This document shows positions 1 through 6,202 of a stretch of DNA of 9,012 bases, piece by piece. The translations under genes and the position numbers were made by a program. The notes under the pieces are model-generated. The model did no database searches. It was not told the DNA's origin and saw only the letters and a list, made by a program, of their open reading frames with translations. Each line of letters starts with the position of its first letter. The first letter of the stretch is position 1. The DNA comes from DASSFZ01 sp036514635 (lineage in GTDB: Bacteria; Chloroflexota; Anaerolineae; Fen-1058): the NCBI GenBank assembly GCA_036514635.1, contig DATBWU010000139.1, positions 1 through 9,012 on the forward strand. The letters run 5' to 3'.

Positions 1-99
1 CGCGGCGATGAATTCGCCGCGCTACGCCGCTGCGCCTAATGAATCGGGCTAGTCGGATTCATCCGACGCTGGGGGGTAGCCCGCCGAGTTCATCGGCGG
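1..99. repeat. Cluster of three REP-like hairpins
   Basis: Three perfect palindromes lie close together. Stems are 1-8/14-21 (CGCGGCGA with TCGCCGCG, loop TGAAT), 52-57/62-67 (GTCGGA with TCCGAC, loop TTCA) and 81-87/93-99 (CCGCCGA with TCGGCGG, loop GTTCA). The loops TTCA and GTTCA are TGAA and TGAAC read on the other strand, so the second and third hairpins look like inverted members of the first one's family. CGGGCTA (45-51) can also pair with TAGCCCG (77-83) around the middle hairpin. The same loop style recurs at 6233-6335. The cluster may continue left of the window. No coding function is apparent. Confidence 0.7.
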
Positions 100-126
100 G
101 GCGGGCGCACGCTGGCAACGGCCCAA

Positions 127-194
127 GTTTCTGGGTAGCGCAGCGAAGGGTCTCGGCTTATCGGGCAGAGATTCTTCGCTGCGCTCAGAACGAC
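127..194. repeat. Degraded MITE-like inverted repeat
   Basis: AGCGCAGCGAAG (137-148) is exactly complementary to CTTCGCTGCGCT (174-185), and the right arm runs on as CAGAACGAC (186-194). This is the CTGAGCGAAGCGAAG type of palindrome seen again at 2506-2590. The outer part of the left arm has decayed. It lies just downstream of the minus-strand exporter gene ending at 224 and could form a hairpin at the 3' end of that transcript, but there is no T-tract, so terminator function is doubtful. Confidence 0.55.
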
Positions 195-223
195 GATCTG
201 CGGAGTTATTTCTTGACAAGCCC

Positions 224-1390
224 TTACTTCGATAAGTGCGTGCGCTGGAACAACCAGACGCCGAAGGCGAAGTAGGCGACCGACAGGATCGCGAGTGCAG
301 TCAGTTCGTAGAATATTTCTTCGGCTCCCGCGCCCAGCGTCATCACCTTGTTCAACGCGACCACCGCGTGCGTCGGCGGCAGGCTGTCGTACAGGCCGAT
401 CGAGCGGCCACCCAGGGTGAACAGCGGCACGGACGGGATTGGGAAAATAGCGCCTGTGAAGAACATGAACAGCGCTAACGGGAAATTGGCGATGACAAAC
501 GCCTGCGAGACCGTTTTCGAGAAACAGGCGATCACCAGCCCCACGCCGACACTCGACAGGCAAGCCAGCGCCCCGATCACAATCACGATCCACAGCGGCC
601 CCTGGCTGCGAAAACCCAGGGCTTGCGCCGTGAGCAGCGTGAGGATGACGGCAACGATGCCAATCAACACTTGAGTGGCCGTGATCCCGCTGAACAGGTC
701 AAGGGCCGTCATGCGCGTGAGCTGTAAACGGCGCAGCGTCCCGGCTTCGACCTCGCGCGCCACGGCCATCGAGGACTGAAACAGGAGCAGAATGGCGGCG
801 AAGATCAAAACCCCCGGCACATAGGTCTCGAATTCAGTCCGGGCAGCCGAGCCGCCCAACGGCTCCTCGCCGTATTGCAGAAACGACGGCTCGCCGATAG
901 CCACCTGGACGTAGATCTCCACTGCCGATGAGGCCAGGACGGCGGCGACCGCGTAATAAGGATTAGTCAGATCGCCGACGAGGGTGATGCCCGTTGTGGC
1001 CGATTGATCTCCATCGCGCGCGGCCAGGATCGCTCTTGAGAAATCCGGCGGGATGACAATCATCGCAGTGGCTTTGCGATCGCGCAGCCGGCGTTCAGCC
1101 TCTGCCCGATCTGCGACCATCTGCACCTTGAGCAATGGTTTGCCGTCGGCGTAGGTGACCGCGCCAACTGCCTGAGCCACCTGCGCCCCGGCTGCCAGAA
1201 AAGAACCGTCTACCGATCGGTAACCCGTATCGTGATTCAGGATCAAGACGATGTAGGCGGTGGAACCGCCGGGAAAGAACAGGTAATACAGGGATACCAT
1301 CAAAGGGGCAAACGAGAGGGTCAGCAAGAGCACGAGGAGGTCGCGCCGTTGTTCCTGCATACTCTTGCGGAAGACACTCCAGGCTCTCAT
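224..1390 (-). CDS. ABC-2 type transporter membrane subunit
   Basis: This is the membrane-spanning half of an ABC-2 exporter of the DrrB/YhhJ type, 388 residues, working with the ATPase encoded just upstream. It has one N-terminal membrane segment (about 20-38), a large extracytoplasmic domain (about 40-188), then five hydrophobic segments near 190-210, 235-255, 265-288, 297-318 and 362-382. The sequence EVEAGTLRRLQLTRM (213-227) after the second segment is the conserved cytoplasmic coupling region of ABC2_membrane proteins, and LPPTHAVVALNKVM (337-350) is also typical. I chose the ATG at 1390 because it forms an ATGA overlap with the stop codon of the ATPase gene. A start at 1477 would add 29 polar residues read from inside that gene. 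The substrate cannot be told; drug, lipid or peptide export are all possible. Confidence 0.92.
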   Translation of the reverse strand: MRAWSVFRKSMQEQRRDLLVLLLTLSFAPLMVSLYYLFFPGGSTAYIVLILNHDTGYRSVDGSFLAAGAQVAQAVGAVTYADGKPLLKVQMVADRAEAERRLRDRKATAMIVIPPDFSRAILAARDGDQSATTGITLVGDLTNPYYAVAAVLASSAVEIYVQVAIGEPSFLQYGEEPLGGSAARTEFETYVPGVLIFAAILLLFQSSMAVAREVEAGTLRRLQLTRMTALDLFSGITATQVLIGIVAVILTLLTAQALGFRSQGPLWIVIVIGALACLSSVGVGLVIACFSKTVSQAFVIANFPLALFMFFTGAIFPIPSVPLFTLGGRSIGLYDSLPPTHAVVALNKVMTLGAGAEEIFYELTALAILSVAYFAFGVWLFQRTHLSK

Positions 1391-2337
1391 TCGCGCAGCC
1401 TCCGGCCGGTCAGTTGGATAAAGACATCCTCCAGCGTGTTGGCACGCAGGCGCACGTCGTCGCATTTCACTTCGCATCGAGTCAGGGTCTCCAAAATCCC
1501 AGGCAGGAGCGCGACGGCATTGAGCGCGCGCACCGTCAGTGTATTTTCGGTGGCGCTCACCGCTGCCTGGCCGACCAACTGCGCCAGGGCTTCCTGCACC
1601 GTCTCACGGCCATTTCCATCACCGCCCAGCGCGATTTCAATCACGTCGCCCTCGCCTGTGCCGTGCTTGAGCGCCTCGGGAGTATCCAGCGCCAGCAACT
1701 CGCCGTGGTCGATAATAGCCACGCGATCCGCCACGCGATCCGCCTCGTCCATGTTGTGCGTCGTCAGGATGACGGTCTTCCTTTGGGCTATTGACTTGAT
1801 GTAATCGCGAACGAGCACCCGACTCTGCGGGTCCAAACCCGCCTCCGGTTCGTCCAGCACCAGGATGTCCGGATCGTGAACCAAAGCCAGAATCAGATTC
1901 ATGCGCCGCTGCATGCCACCCGACAGCGTGCGCGCCAGTTGATGGCGTTTCTCGCTCAAGCCCAGGTCGGCCAACAGGAGTTCTCCGCGCCGCTGCGCTT
2001 CCGGCCCACTCAAGCCGTACATCGCGCCGACGAACTGCAACTGCTCCAGGCAGGTAAGTTGTTTCCACAAGACAATCTCCTGGGGGCACACGCCGACTCG
2101 AAGGCGCACATCCTCACGGCGATTGGTGATCGGCGTGCCCGCCAGGAGCACCCGGCCGGCGTCGGGCCTGAGCAGGCCGCACATCATGTTGATCGAAGTG
2201 GTCTTGCCGGCGCCATTCGGCCCCAAGATGCCAAACACCTCGCCCCGACGCACTTCCAGGGTGAGAGCCTTGACGGCGACAAGCGAACCGTAGCGCTTCG
2301 TCAAACCTTCGGCGCTGAGAGCGATCTCGTAGCTCAC
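1387..2337 (-). CDS. ABC-2 exporter ATP-binding protein, DrrA/CcmA type
   Basis: This is the 316-residue cytoplasmic ATPase that powers the exporter formed with the following membrane subunit. Walker A is GPNGAGKT (39-46), the Q-loop glutamine is Q86, the signature is LSGGMQ (138-143), Walker B ends in LVLDEP (159-164) with catalytic E163, the D-loop is GLDP (167-170) and the switch histidine is H194. The residue after DEP is Glu instead of the usual Thr. The C-terminal 80 residues end in NTLEDVFIQLTGRRLRE, the typical tail of DrrA-like exporter ATPases. The start is GTG at 2337, with AAGGG eight bases before it and an in-frame stop shortly upstream. Its stop codon overlaps the permease start by 4 bp, which implies coupled translation. 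A divergent two-component system lies about 650 bp away and might control it; that is inference. Confidence 0.95.
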   Translation of the reverse strand: MSYEIALSAEGLTKRYGSLVAVKALTLEVRRGEVFGILGPNGAGKTTSINMMCGLLRPDAGRVLLAGTPITNRREDVRLRVGVCPQEIVLWKQLTCLEQLQFVGAMYGLSGPEAQRRGELLLADLGLSEKRHQLARTLSGGMQRRMNLILALVHDPDILVLDEPEAGLDPQSRVLVRDYIKSIAQRKTVILTTHNMDEADRVADRVAIIDHGELLALDTPEALKHGTGEGDVIEIALGGDGNGRETVQEALAQLVGQAAVSATENTLTVRALNAVALLPGILETLTRCEVKCDDVRLRANTLEDVFIQLTGRRLRE

Positions 2338-2397
2338 TGTCTCAACCCTTCACTTCAATGTCTCTCCAGACTCAGAGCCTGTCTGAAAAGGTTGCCA

Positions 2398-2518
2398 TGA
2401 CAACCACCACGCCCCCGCCCAGCGCGCCCCCGCTGCTTCGCAGCGGACAGGGCGTATCCGACGCTTCGCGTCGGGGGCGCGCTAGTGCTCCTGGGCTTAA
2501 ATGAGCCAATGGTTGTCA
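2398..2518. repeat. Nested palindrome with three-way junction
   Basis: An outer pair TGACAACCA (2398-2406) and TGGTTGTCA (2510-2518) is perfect. Inside it AGCGCGCCCCC (2421-2431) pairs perfectly with GGGGGCGCGCT (2473-2483). That stem encloses two short hairpins: CCGCTGC/GCAGCGG (2430-2436/2440-2446) and CCGACGC/GCGTCGG (2458-2464/2468-2474), each with loop TTC and each sharing its outermost bases with the enclosing stem. GCCCAG (2417-2422) can also pair with CTGGGC (2491-2496). The 63 bp from 2421 to 2483 can therefore fold as a cruciform or three-way junction. It lies 60-180 bp upstream of the exporter ATPase start and could affect that transcript's 5' end; no function is proven. Confidence 0.65.
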
Positions 2519-2590
2519 CTCTGAGCGAAGCGAAGAGTCTCGGCACTATGGGCGGGATGCTTCGCTCCGCTCAGCATGACAAACCGTTGG
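2506..2590. repeat. MITE-like imperfect inverted repeat
   Basis: The left arm (2506-2535) and right arm (2561-2590) are nearly complementary. The core CTGAGCGAAGCGAAG (2521-2535) faces CTTCGCTCCGCTCAG (2561-2575), with few mismatches and one bulge, and the outer ends are CCAATGG and CCGTTGG. This is the widespread bacterial repeat that reads outward from GTCA-CTGAG ends. A degraded relative is at 127-194. I see no target-site duplication. The open frame that crosses it (2485-2688) is a by-product of the palindrome and not a gene. Confidence 0.65.
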
Positions 2591-2771
2591 GGTATTTCCG
2601 CCGCGATGTACTAGGCGAGTCACCAAGACACCAGGTTGTCAACTTCGGCGGCAGATTGCCGCGCATAAGCGGCCCGACCGGGCAATGAGTAATAGTCCTC
2701 GCCACATAGTGTACCATCATGTAATCATCACCTCAACAACCACGACAAGAAAAATGTATGTGTGGTAACTC
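2591..2771. other. Intergenic stretch without a recognised gene
   Basis: No convincing open reading frame, RNA gene or terminator is visible here. The only recognisable item is AGTCACCAAGACACCA (2618-2633), listed separately. Base composition drops towards AT-rich around 2700-2765, as expected of non-coding DNA near promoters. Confidence 0.6.
2618..2633. repeat. CACCAAG repeat fragment, copy 1
   Basis: The 16 bases AGTCACCAAGACACCA are identical to 6143-6158. The motif matches the dispersed repeat built on CACCAAGACACCAAG that is common between genes in many environmental bacteria. Only a fragment is present here. Confidence 0.55.
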
Positions 2772-2934
2772 GTAACTACTCAGCCATTGCTGCCTGAAGA
2801 CGCCATATACAGGCGAAAGTGGCACAAAGCTGGTTATCTTGCCACATCTTGGACGGAAACATATGGCGCGAAGCGGGATTTTACCCACATTTCAGCCACA
2901 GGTGGCGGTAGCCGCAAGCAGGCTGAGTAGTTAC
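2772..2934. mobile_element. Structured element with 14-bp terminal inverted repeats
   Basis: GTAACTACTCAGCC (2772-2785) and GGCTGAGTAGTTAC (2921-2934) are perfect inverted repeats bounding 163 bp with no coding potential. Inside are nested stems: CGCCATAT/ATATGGCG (2801-2808/2861-2868), GTGGCA/TGCCAC (2819-2824/2840-2845) and GCCAC/GTGGC (2895-2899/2902-2906). The ends match those of the element at 6211-6365 over GTAACTACTCA. No clear 8-bp target duplication is present. CTCG flanks both sides if the ends are set one base inward, and GTAACTCG (2765-2772) resembles GTTACTCG (2930-2937). It ends 60 bp before the response regulator start, so it may supply part of the promoter or leader. A structured RNA is an alternative reading. 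Confidence 0.55.
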
Positions 2935-2984
2935 TCGCAATCATCTATTTGCTGGTAAACTATTAACACAGCCGTGCGTTACAC

Positions 2985-2989
2985 GAGGT
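2985..2989 (+). promoter_or_regulatory. Ribosome binding site of response regulator gene
   Basis: GAGGT lies five bases before the ATG at 2995. This decides for that start over the in-frame GTG at 2974, which has no comparable site and would add seven residues before the receiver domain. Confidence 0.6.
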
Positions 2990-2994
2990 CAATC

Positions 2995-3666
2995 ATGTCA
3001 GGTGACACCATTCGCGTGATTCTTGCCGACGATCACGCTGTTGTCCGCAAGGGTATTCGGGACTTTCTGACGGAATCGAGTGATATTGATGTCATCGCCG
3101 AGGCATCGGACGGCGATGAGGCTATCGCACTGATCGACAGGCATAAGCCGGACGTGGCCGTGCTGGATATTCAGATGCCCAAACGCAGTGGTATTGAAGT
3201 ATGCCGACACATCCGTGCCGAACAATGGCCTGTCGGAATCCTGATCCTGACTGCCTACGATGACGACCCGTATGTGTTAGCCGTCTTGCAAGCCGGCGCG
3301 AATGGCTACGTGCTCAAGACCGCCGATGCCGACGAGATCGTCCGCGCCGTGCGTGATGTCTACGAGGGCAAGTCGGCCCTCGATCCGAACATCGCTCGCA
3401 AGCTGATGACGCAGCTCTCCAGCCAGGCCACTACGAAGCCGGTCGAATCGCTCACCGCGCGTGAGATGGATGTGCTGAAACTGGCTGCGCGCGGGTACAC
3501 CAACAAGGCGATCGCGGCTCAACTCAACATCAGTGACCGGACTGTGCAGGGCCATTTGGCAAACATCTTCTCCAAACTTCACGTTGCCACGCGCACGGAA
3601 GCCGTCATGCGCGCGGTTTCGCTGGGTTGGATCCCGCCCGTGTTGGGCGAGCCGGATCAAGAATAG
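2995..3666 (+). CDS. NarL/LuxR-family response regulator
   Basis: This 223-residue DNA-binding response regulator is phosphorylated by a sensor kinase, very likely the one encoded next. The receiver domain (about 5-122) has the acidic pair D12-D13, the phosphoacceptor D58 in VLDIQMP, switch residues T86 and Y105, and the conserved K108. A linker leads to a LuxR-type helix-turn-helix domain (about 152-213) starting SLTAREMDVLKLAARG and containing NKAIAAQLNISDRTVQGH, the usual recognition-helix region. Length and order are standard for the family. The gene stops 40 bp before the kinase start, so the two probably form one transcript. Its upstream border is the inverted-repeat element ending at 2934. 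The target genes are unknown; the divergent ABC-2 exporter is a reasonable candidate. Confidence 0.95.
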   Translation: MSGDTIRVILADDHAVVRKGIRDFLTESSDIDVIAEASDGDEAIALIDRHKPDVAVLDIQMPKRSGIEVCRHIRAEQWPVGILILTAYDDDPYVLAVLQAGANGYVLKTADADEIVRAVRDVYEGKSALDPNIARKLMTQLSSQATTKPVESLTAREMDVLKLAARGYTNKAIAAQLNISDRTVQGHLANIFSKLHVATRTEAVMRAVSLGWIPPVLGEPDQE

Positions 3667-3706
3667 CTTGACCAGCCGATCGATTGGGGAAGGCCCTCAA
3701 CCGCCT

Positions 3707-5425
3707 ATGTCGCGCTCTTCAAGGATGAGTCAATCTCGCACCGGCCTGCGTTGGCGGGGATTGACGCCGCAATTGTTCATCTTCGTGGTATTGCCGCTGG
3801 TGATCCTGCTGATCGCCATTCCCTTTGGCAGTATGGCGCTTCACCAGCGCGGGATGCGCTTGCTGGTCGCCGAAAGAGATGAGCGCGCTGCTCGCACCGC
3901 GGCTGCTGCCATCACTGAACAGCTCTATCATCGCGCCGCCGCCCTGCAGGGATTGGCGCTGCATTCTTCTGTTTCCGACTCGCCCGGGTACACAATTACC
4001 GAATATGGATTTCTTCTTCCAGACTTCGAAGATGGTCTGGTTCTGTTTGCTGCCGATGGAACGCTGCTGGCCTCTTCCAACTCCCCCGACATCTGGCAAG
4101 CTCGACCTGTCGCTGATCTTCTAGATCGAGCCAAAAGACGCAACGAGCCACAGTTCTCGGCTGCCTTCACCGGCTCCACCGGCGGTGAGCCGATGATGCT
4201 GGTCGCTGCTGCGTCAAACGGTACGCTGGCAGTAGGCGCATTCCGGCCGGCCAGTTTGGCTCGCCGCGCGCTGGCCGACGCTTTTACCTCAAATGGCCCG
4301 GCATCCGTCTGGCTGACTGATAGCGCGGGACAACCACTTTATCAGAGTGGTGCATTCCCCGCCGAATCGGAACTGGCCAATCATGCTGGCGTAGCGGAAG
4401 CTCTCCGTGGTGAAACGGGTGTCACGTATCGTCGCATCGATGGCAGCGAACATGTTGTCGCCTACAGCCCGATCACGCCAGTGGGCTGGGCACTCGTGAT
4501 CGAGGAACCGTGGGATGCTGTGGATAGCCCGCTGTTGCGGACATCACTGGTTGCACCTCTGGCACTAATTCCACCTCTTCTGATCGCCGTCGTTGTCATC
4601 GCTTTTGGAGTGCGGCGTATTGTCCGCCCGCTGCAACAACTCGACCAGCACGCCTCTCGCGCAGGCTGGGGCGATTACGCTGCGCTGGCTCAGCCGGTGG
4701 ATGGCATCGCCGAAATCCAGCAGTTACACGCGACGTTGGCGCACATGGCCGATCAGATTCGCCGTTACCAGCGCAGCATTCAGTCTTACGCGGCTGCCCT
4801 GACACGCGGCCAAGAGGACGAGAGAGCGCGATTGGCGCATGAGTTGCACGACGAGACGGTGCAAGCGCTGATCGCGCTGGATCAACGAGTACAGATGATC
4901 GAGCGCCTGTATGCGCGCGATCCCCAGGCCGCTGCCCAGAAACTACCCGAACTGCGGACGATGACGGCCAAGACGATCGAAGATGTGCGGCGCATCACTC
5001 GCGCGCTGCGCCCCATCTACCTGGAAGACCTCGGACTATTGCCGGCACTCGAAGCGCTGACCAAGACTGTTGGCGCTGAGGGTGATCTCGTAGCGACGTT
5101 CGAGGTCGAAGGACAGGCGCGGCGCCTTCCCATCGAGCGCGAACTCGCGCTTTATCGCATTGTGCAGGAGGCGCTGAATAATGTCGTCAGACACGCACAC
5201 GCGAAGCAGGTACAGGTCAAGGTCATATACGCTGGGGCGCTCGTTGTGTCGGTGACCGACGATGGCGTCGGATTCGACCTGCCGGATCGGGCCGATGCGT
5301 TGACCGACCTGGGCCACTTCGGGCTGGTCGGCATGCGCGAACGCGCCGAACTGATCGGCGCACATCTGACGATCCAGTCGGCGCGGGGCAACGGCACGAC
5401 CATCGAGTTGCGACTGCCCCTATAG
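3707..5425 (+). CDS. Membrane sensor histidine kinase, HisKA_3 (NarX/DesK type)
   Basis: This 572-residue sensor kinase is the probable partner of the preceding response regulator. Order of parts: short cytoplasmic tail, first membrane segment (about 23-44), an extracytoplasmic region of about 235 residues whose end (HVVAYSPITPVGWALVIEEP, 249-268) resembles a dCache domain, second membrane segment (about 281-301), HAMP linker (about 302-354), HisKA_3 dimerisation domain with ARLAHELHDETVQ (374-386) and phosphoacceptor H381, and an HATPase_c domain with N-box residues E488 and N492, DDGVG (518-522), and a closing GNGTTIELRLP (561-571). All catalytic motifs are intact. The frame is open upstream from 3533, inside the regulator gene. 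I prefer ATG 3707, preceded by GGGGAAGG at a rather long 13 bases; TTG 3668 and ATG 3725 are possible. The ligand is unknown. Confidence 0.93.
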   Translation: MSRSSRMSQSRTGLRWRGLTPQLFIFVVLPLVILLIAIPFGSMALHQRGMRLLVAERDERAARTAAAAITEQLYHRAAALQGLALHSSVSDSPGYTITEYGFLLPDFEDGLVLFAADGTLLASSNSPDIWQARPVADLLDRAKRRNEPQFSAAFTGSTGGEPMMLVAAASNGTLAVGAFRPASLARRALADAFTSNGPASVWLTDSAGQPLYQSGAFPAESELANHAGVAEALRGETGVTYRRIDGSEHVVAYSPITPVGWALVIEEPWDAVDSPLLRTSLVAPLALIPPLLIAVVVIAFGVRRIVRPLQQLDQHASRAGWGDYAALAQPVDGIAEIQQLHATLAHMADQIRRYQRSIQSYAAALTRGQEDERARLAHELHDETVQALIALDQRVQMIERLYARDPQAAAQKLPELRTMTAKTIEDVRRITRALRPIYLEDLGLLPALEALTKTVGAEGDLVATFEVEGQARRLPIERELALYRIVQEALNNVVRHAHAKQVQVKVIYAGALVVSVTDDGVGFDLPDRADALTDLGHFGLVGMRERAELIGAHLTIQSARGNGTTIELRLPL

Positions 5426-5426
5426 C

Positions 5427-5443
5427 TCTGGTGATTATTCACA
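5427..5443 (+). repeat. Solo copy of element end (17-bp direct repeat)
   Basis: TCTGGTGATTATTCACA is identical to 5683-5699, which is the left end of the element at 5684-5777. Here it sits two bases after the kinase stop codon, and I cannot find a matching inverted partner downstream. It could be the end of a decayed element that now includes the terminator hairpins. Confidence 0.6.
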
Positions 5444-5450
5444 TCGTTGT

Positions 5451-5497
5451 GGCGACAGTGGGACTGTCGCCAGCCCACCTGAAATGGTGGGCTTTTT
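5451..5497 (+). terminator. Tandem-hairpin intrinsic terminator
   Basis: Two hairpins abut. The first is GGCGACAGT/ACTGTCGCC (5451-5459/5463-5471, loop GGG). The second is AGCCCACC/GGTGGGCT (5472-5479/5486-5493, loop TGAAAT), and its last base begins a run of five T (5493-5497). The GC-rich stem plus T-run is a classic rho-independent terminator for the two-component operon ending at 5425. Confidence 0.85.
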
Positions 5498-5528
5498 CAT
5501 TCGTCCGCTAAACGGCGCGTGTCCATCC

Positions 5529-5596
5529 CCGCCAAATGGCGTGAGGTAAAACACGCTGATTGGCGCTGGAACGGGCCGTTTGGGGGGCGTATAGTG
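5529..5596 (+). repeat. Diverged repeat, copy A
   Basis: This stretch matches the reverse complement of 6399-6466. Both begin CCGCCAAA and continue GGCG, then share ATTGG-(G)-CGCTGG, and both have TATAGTG exactly 61 bases after the first base. Differences are mainly transitions and three single-base indels. It contains the small palindrome CGCCA/TGGCG (5530-5534/5537-5541). It lies on the same strand as, and some 330 bp upstream of, the YHS gene, so it may once have been that gene's promoter or leader. TATAGT could serve as a -10 box, but I see no -35 at normal spacing. Confidence 0.5.
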
Positions 5597-5675
5597 ATGG
5601 GTAATCTGTTGGGGGATTTGTAGCTGGAAGGTCGCCCAGGGACAAGATAGACATCCATGACTCTTGTGTCAACAT

Positions 5676-5785
5676 CCTTGCGTCTGGTGATTATTCACAA
5701 GTGCTCCAGGCCCGCGTCCTTGCGGGCCGACCGCGGGGGCGCAGTCGGTGAGCATTCAAGATGTGCGCAATCACCAGCCTTGCGT
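5676..5785. mobile_element. 94-bp MITE-like element with 8-bp target duplication
   Basis: CCTTGCGT occurs at 5676-5683 and again at 5778-5785, directly flanking a 94-bp segment (5684-5777). The segment's ends are imperfect inverted repeats: CTGGTGATTATTCACA (5684-5699) and TGTGCGCAATCACCAG (5762-5777), 13 of 16 complementary. The interior has a hairpin GGCCCGC/GCGGGCC (5709-5715/5722-5728) and a short pair CCGAC/GTCGG (5727-5731/5744-5748). There is no room for a transposase, so it would move only in trans. An 8-bp duplication speaks against IS630/Tc1 (TA) and IS200/IS605 (none), and fits IS66, ISL3, IS256 or ISAs1-type enzymes. It lies in the region upstream of the YHS gene. Confidence 0.75.
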
Positions 5786-5906
5786 CAGTTTCCCCGCGCG
5801 GCGGCTGTTCGGGACAGCCTCAACCAACACTCTCGCTATTCTGCTGTGGCTGACACACGCCTGCGGCGGGTGCAGTGCTCCCGTGAATACGCAAATTCGT
5901 TCGACG

Positions 5907-5917
5907 AAAGGAGGTGA
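5907..5917 (+). promoter_or_regulatory. Strong ribosome binding site of YHS gene
   Basis: AAAGGAGGTGA is an almost full-length complement of the 16S rRNA 3' end, placed seven bases before the ATG at 5925. It fixes the start there, although the frame is open further upstream to a GTG at 5748 inside the mobile element. Confidence 0.85.
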
Positions 5918-5924
5918 GGCTCAC

Positions 5925-6095
5925 ATGGTGAAGGACCTGGTCTGCGGCATGGAGATCGATCCAAAGACGGCCGCCGGCAAAACGGAGCACCAGGGGCAGA
6001 CCTATTACTTCTGCTCGCCCGGCTGCAAGAAAGCGTTCGATAAGGACCCGGAGAAGTACATCCACGCGTCGCACGAGCATAGTGGCCATCATTAG
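5925..6095 (+). CDS. Small YHS-domain metal-binding protein
   Basis: This 56-residue cytoplasmic protein consists of a YHS domain. The domain starts KDLVCGMEIDP (3-13), followed by the aromatic stretch TYYFCSPGCKKAF (26-38) and DPEKY (41-45). Cysteines C7, C30 and C34 are the expected heavy-metal ligands, and the tail HASHEHSGHH (47-56) is histidine-rich, which adds metal-binding capacity. YHS domains occur alone or attached to copper-type P1B ATPases and bind soft or transition metals; binding by this protein is inferred. It has its own strong ribosome binding site and stands alone, convergent with the ABC operon that ends at 6483. The frame upstream of 5925 encodes no recognisable domain and I treat it as non-coding. 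Confidence 0.9.
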   Translation: MVKDLVCGMEIDPKTAAGKTEHQGQTYYFCSPGCKKAFDKDPEKYIHASHEHSGHH

Positions 6096-6142
6096 GCGGC
6101 CTGCCGAGAGCGACTCTAAAAAGGTCTCTCTGATGACCACCA

Positions 6143-6158
6143 AGTCACCAAGACACCA
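6143..6158. repeat. CACCAAG repeat fragment, copy 2
   Basis: AGTCACCAAGACACCA is identical to 2618-2633. It sits in a longer stretch, ACCACCAAGTCACC and on to CACCAAG, followed at 6174-6183 by CTTTTCTTCGTGCC. This resembles the common dispersed repeat whose two halves read CACCAAG or CACGAAG and CTTCGTGCC. Confidence 0.55.
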
Positions 6159-6202
6159 AGCAACTTAACGCTTTTCTTCGTGCCTCGCCGTTTCCTGCTC
6201 TC

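Noticed and set aside
2485..2688. 67-codon open frame on the plus strand
   Set aside because: It runs through a palindromic repeat and shows no domain or ribosome binding site.
3533..3706. Kinase start at 3533 inside the regulator gene
   Set aside because: It would give 58 extra residues encoded within the LuxR domain region of another frame, with no domain content.
5748..5924. N-terminal extension of the YHS protein from GTG 5748, including a hydrophobic stretch and two Cys
   Set aside because: It starts inside the mobile element, has no good ribosome binding site, lacks a proper lipobox, and a near-perfect site precedes ATG 5925.
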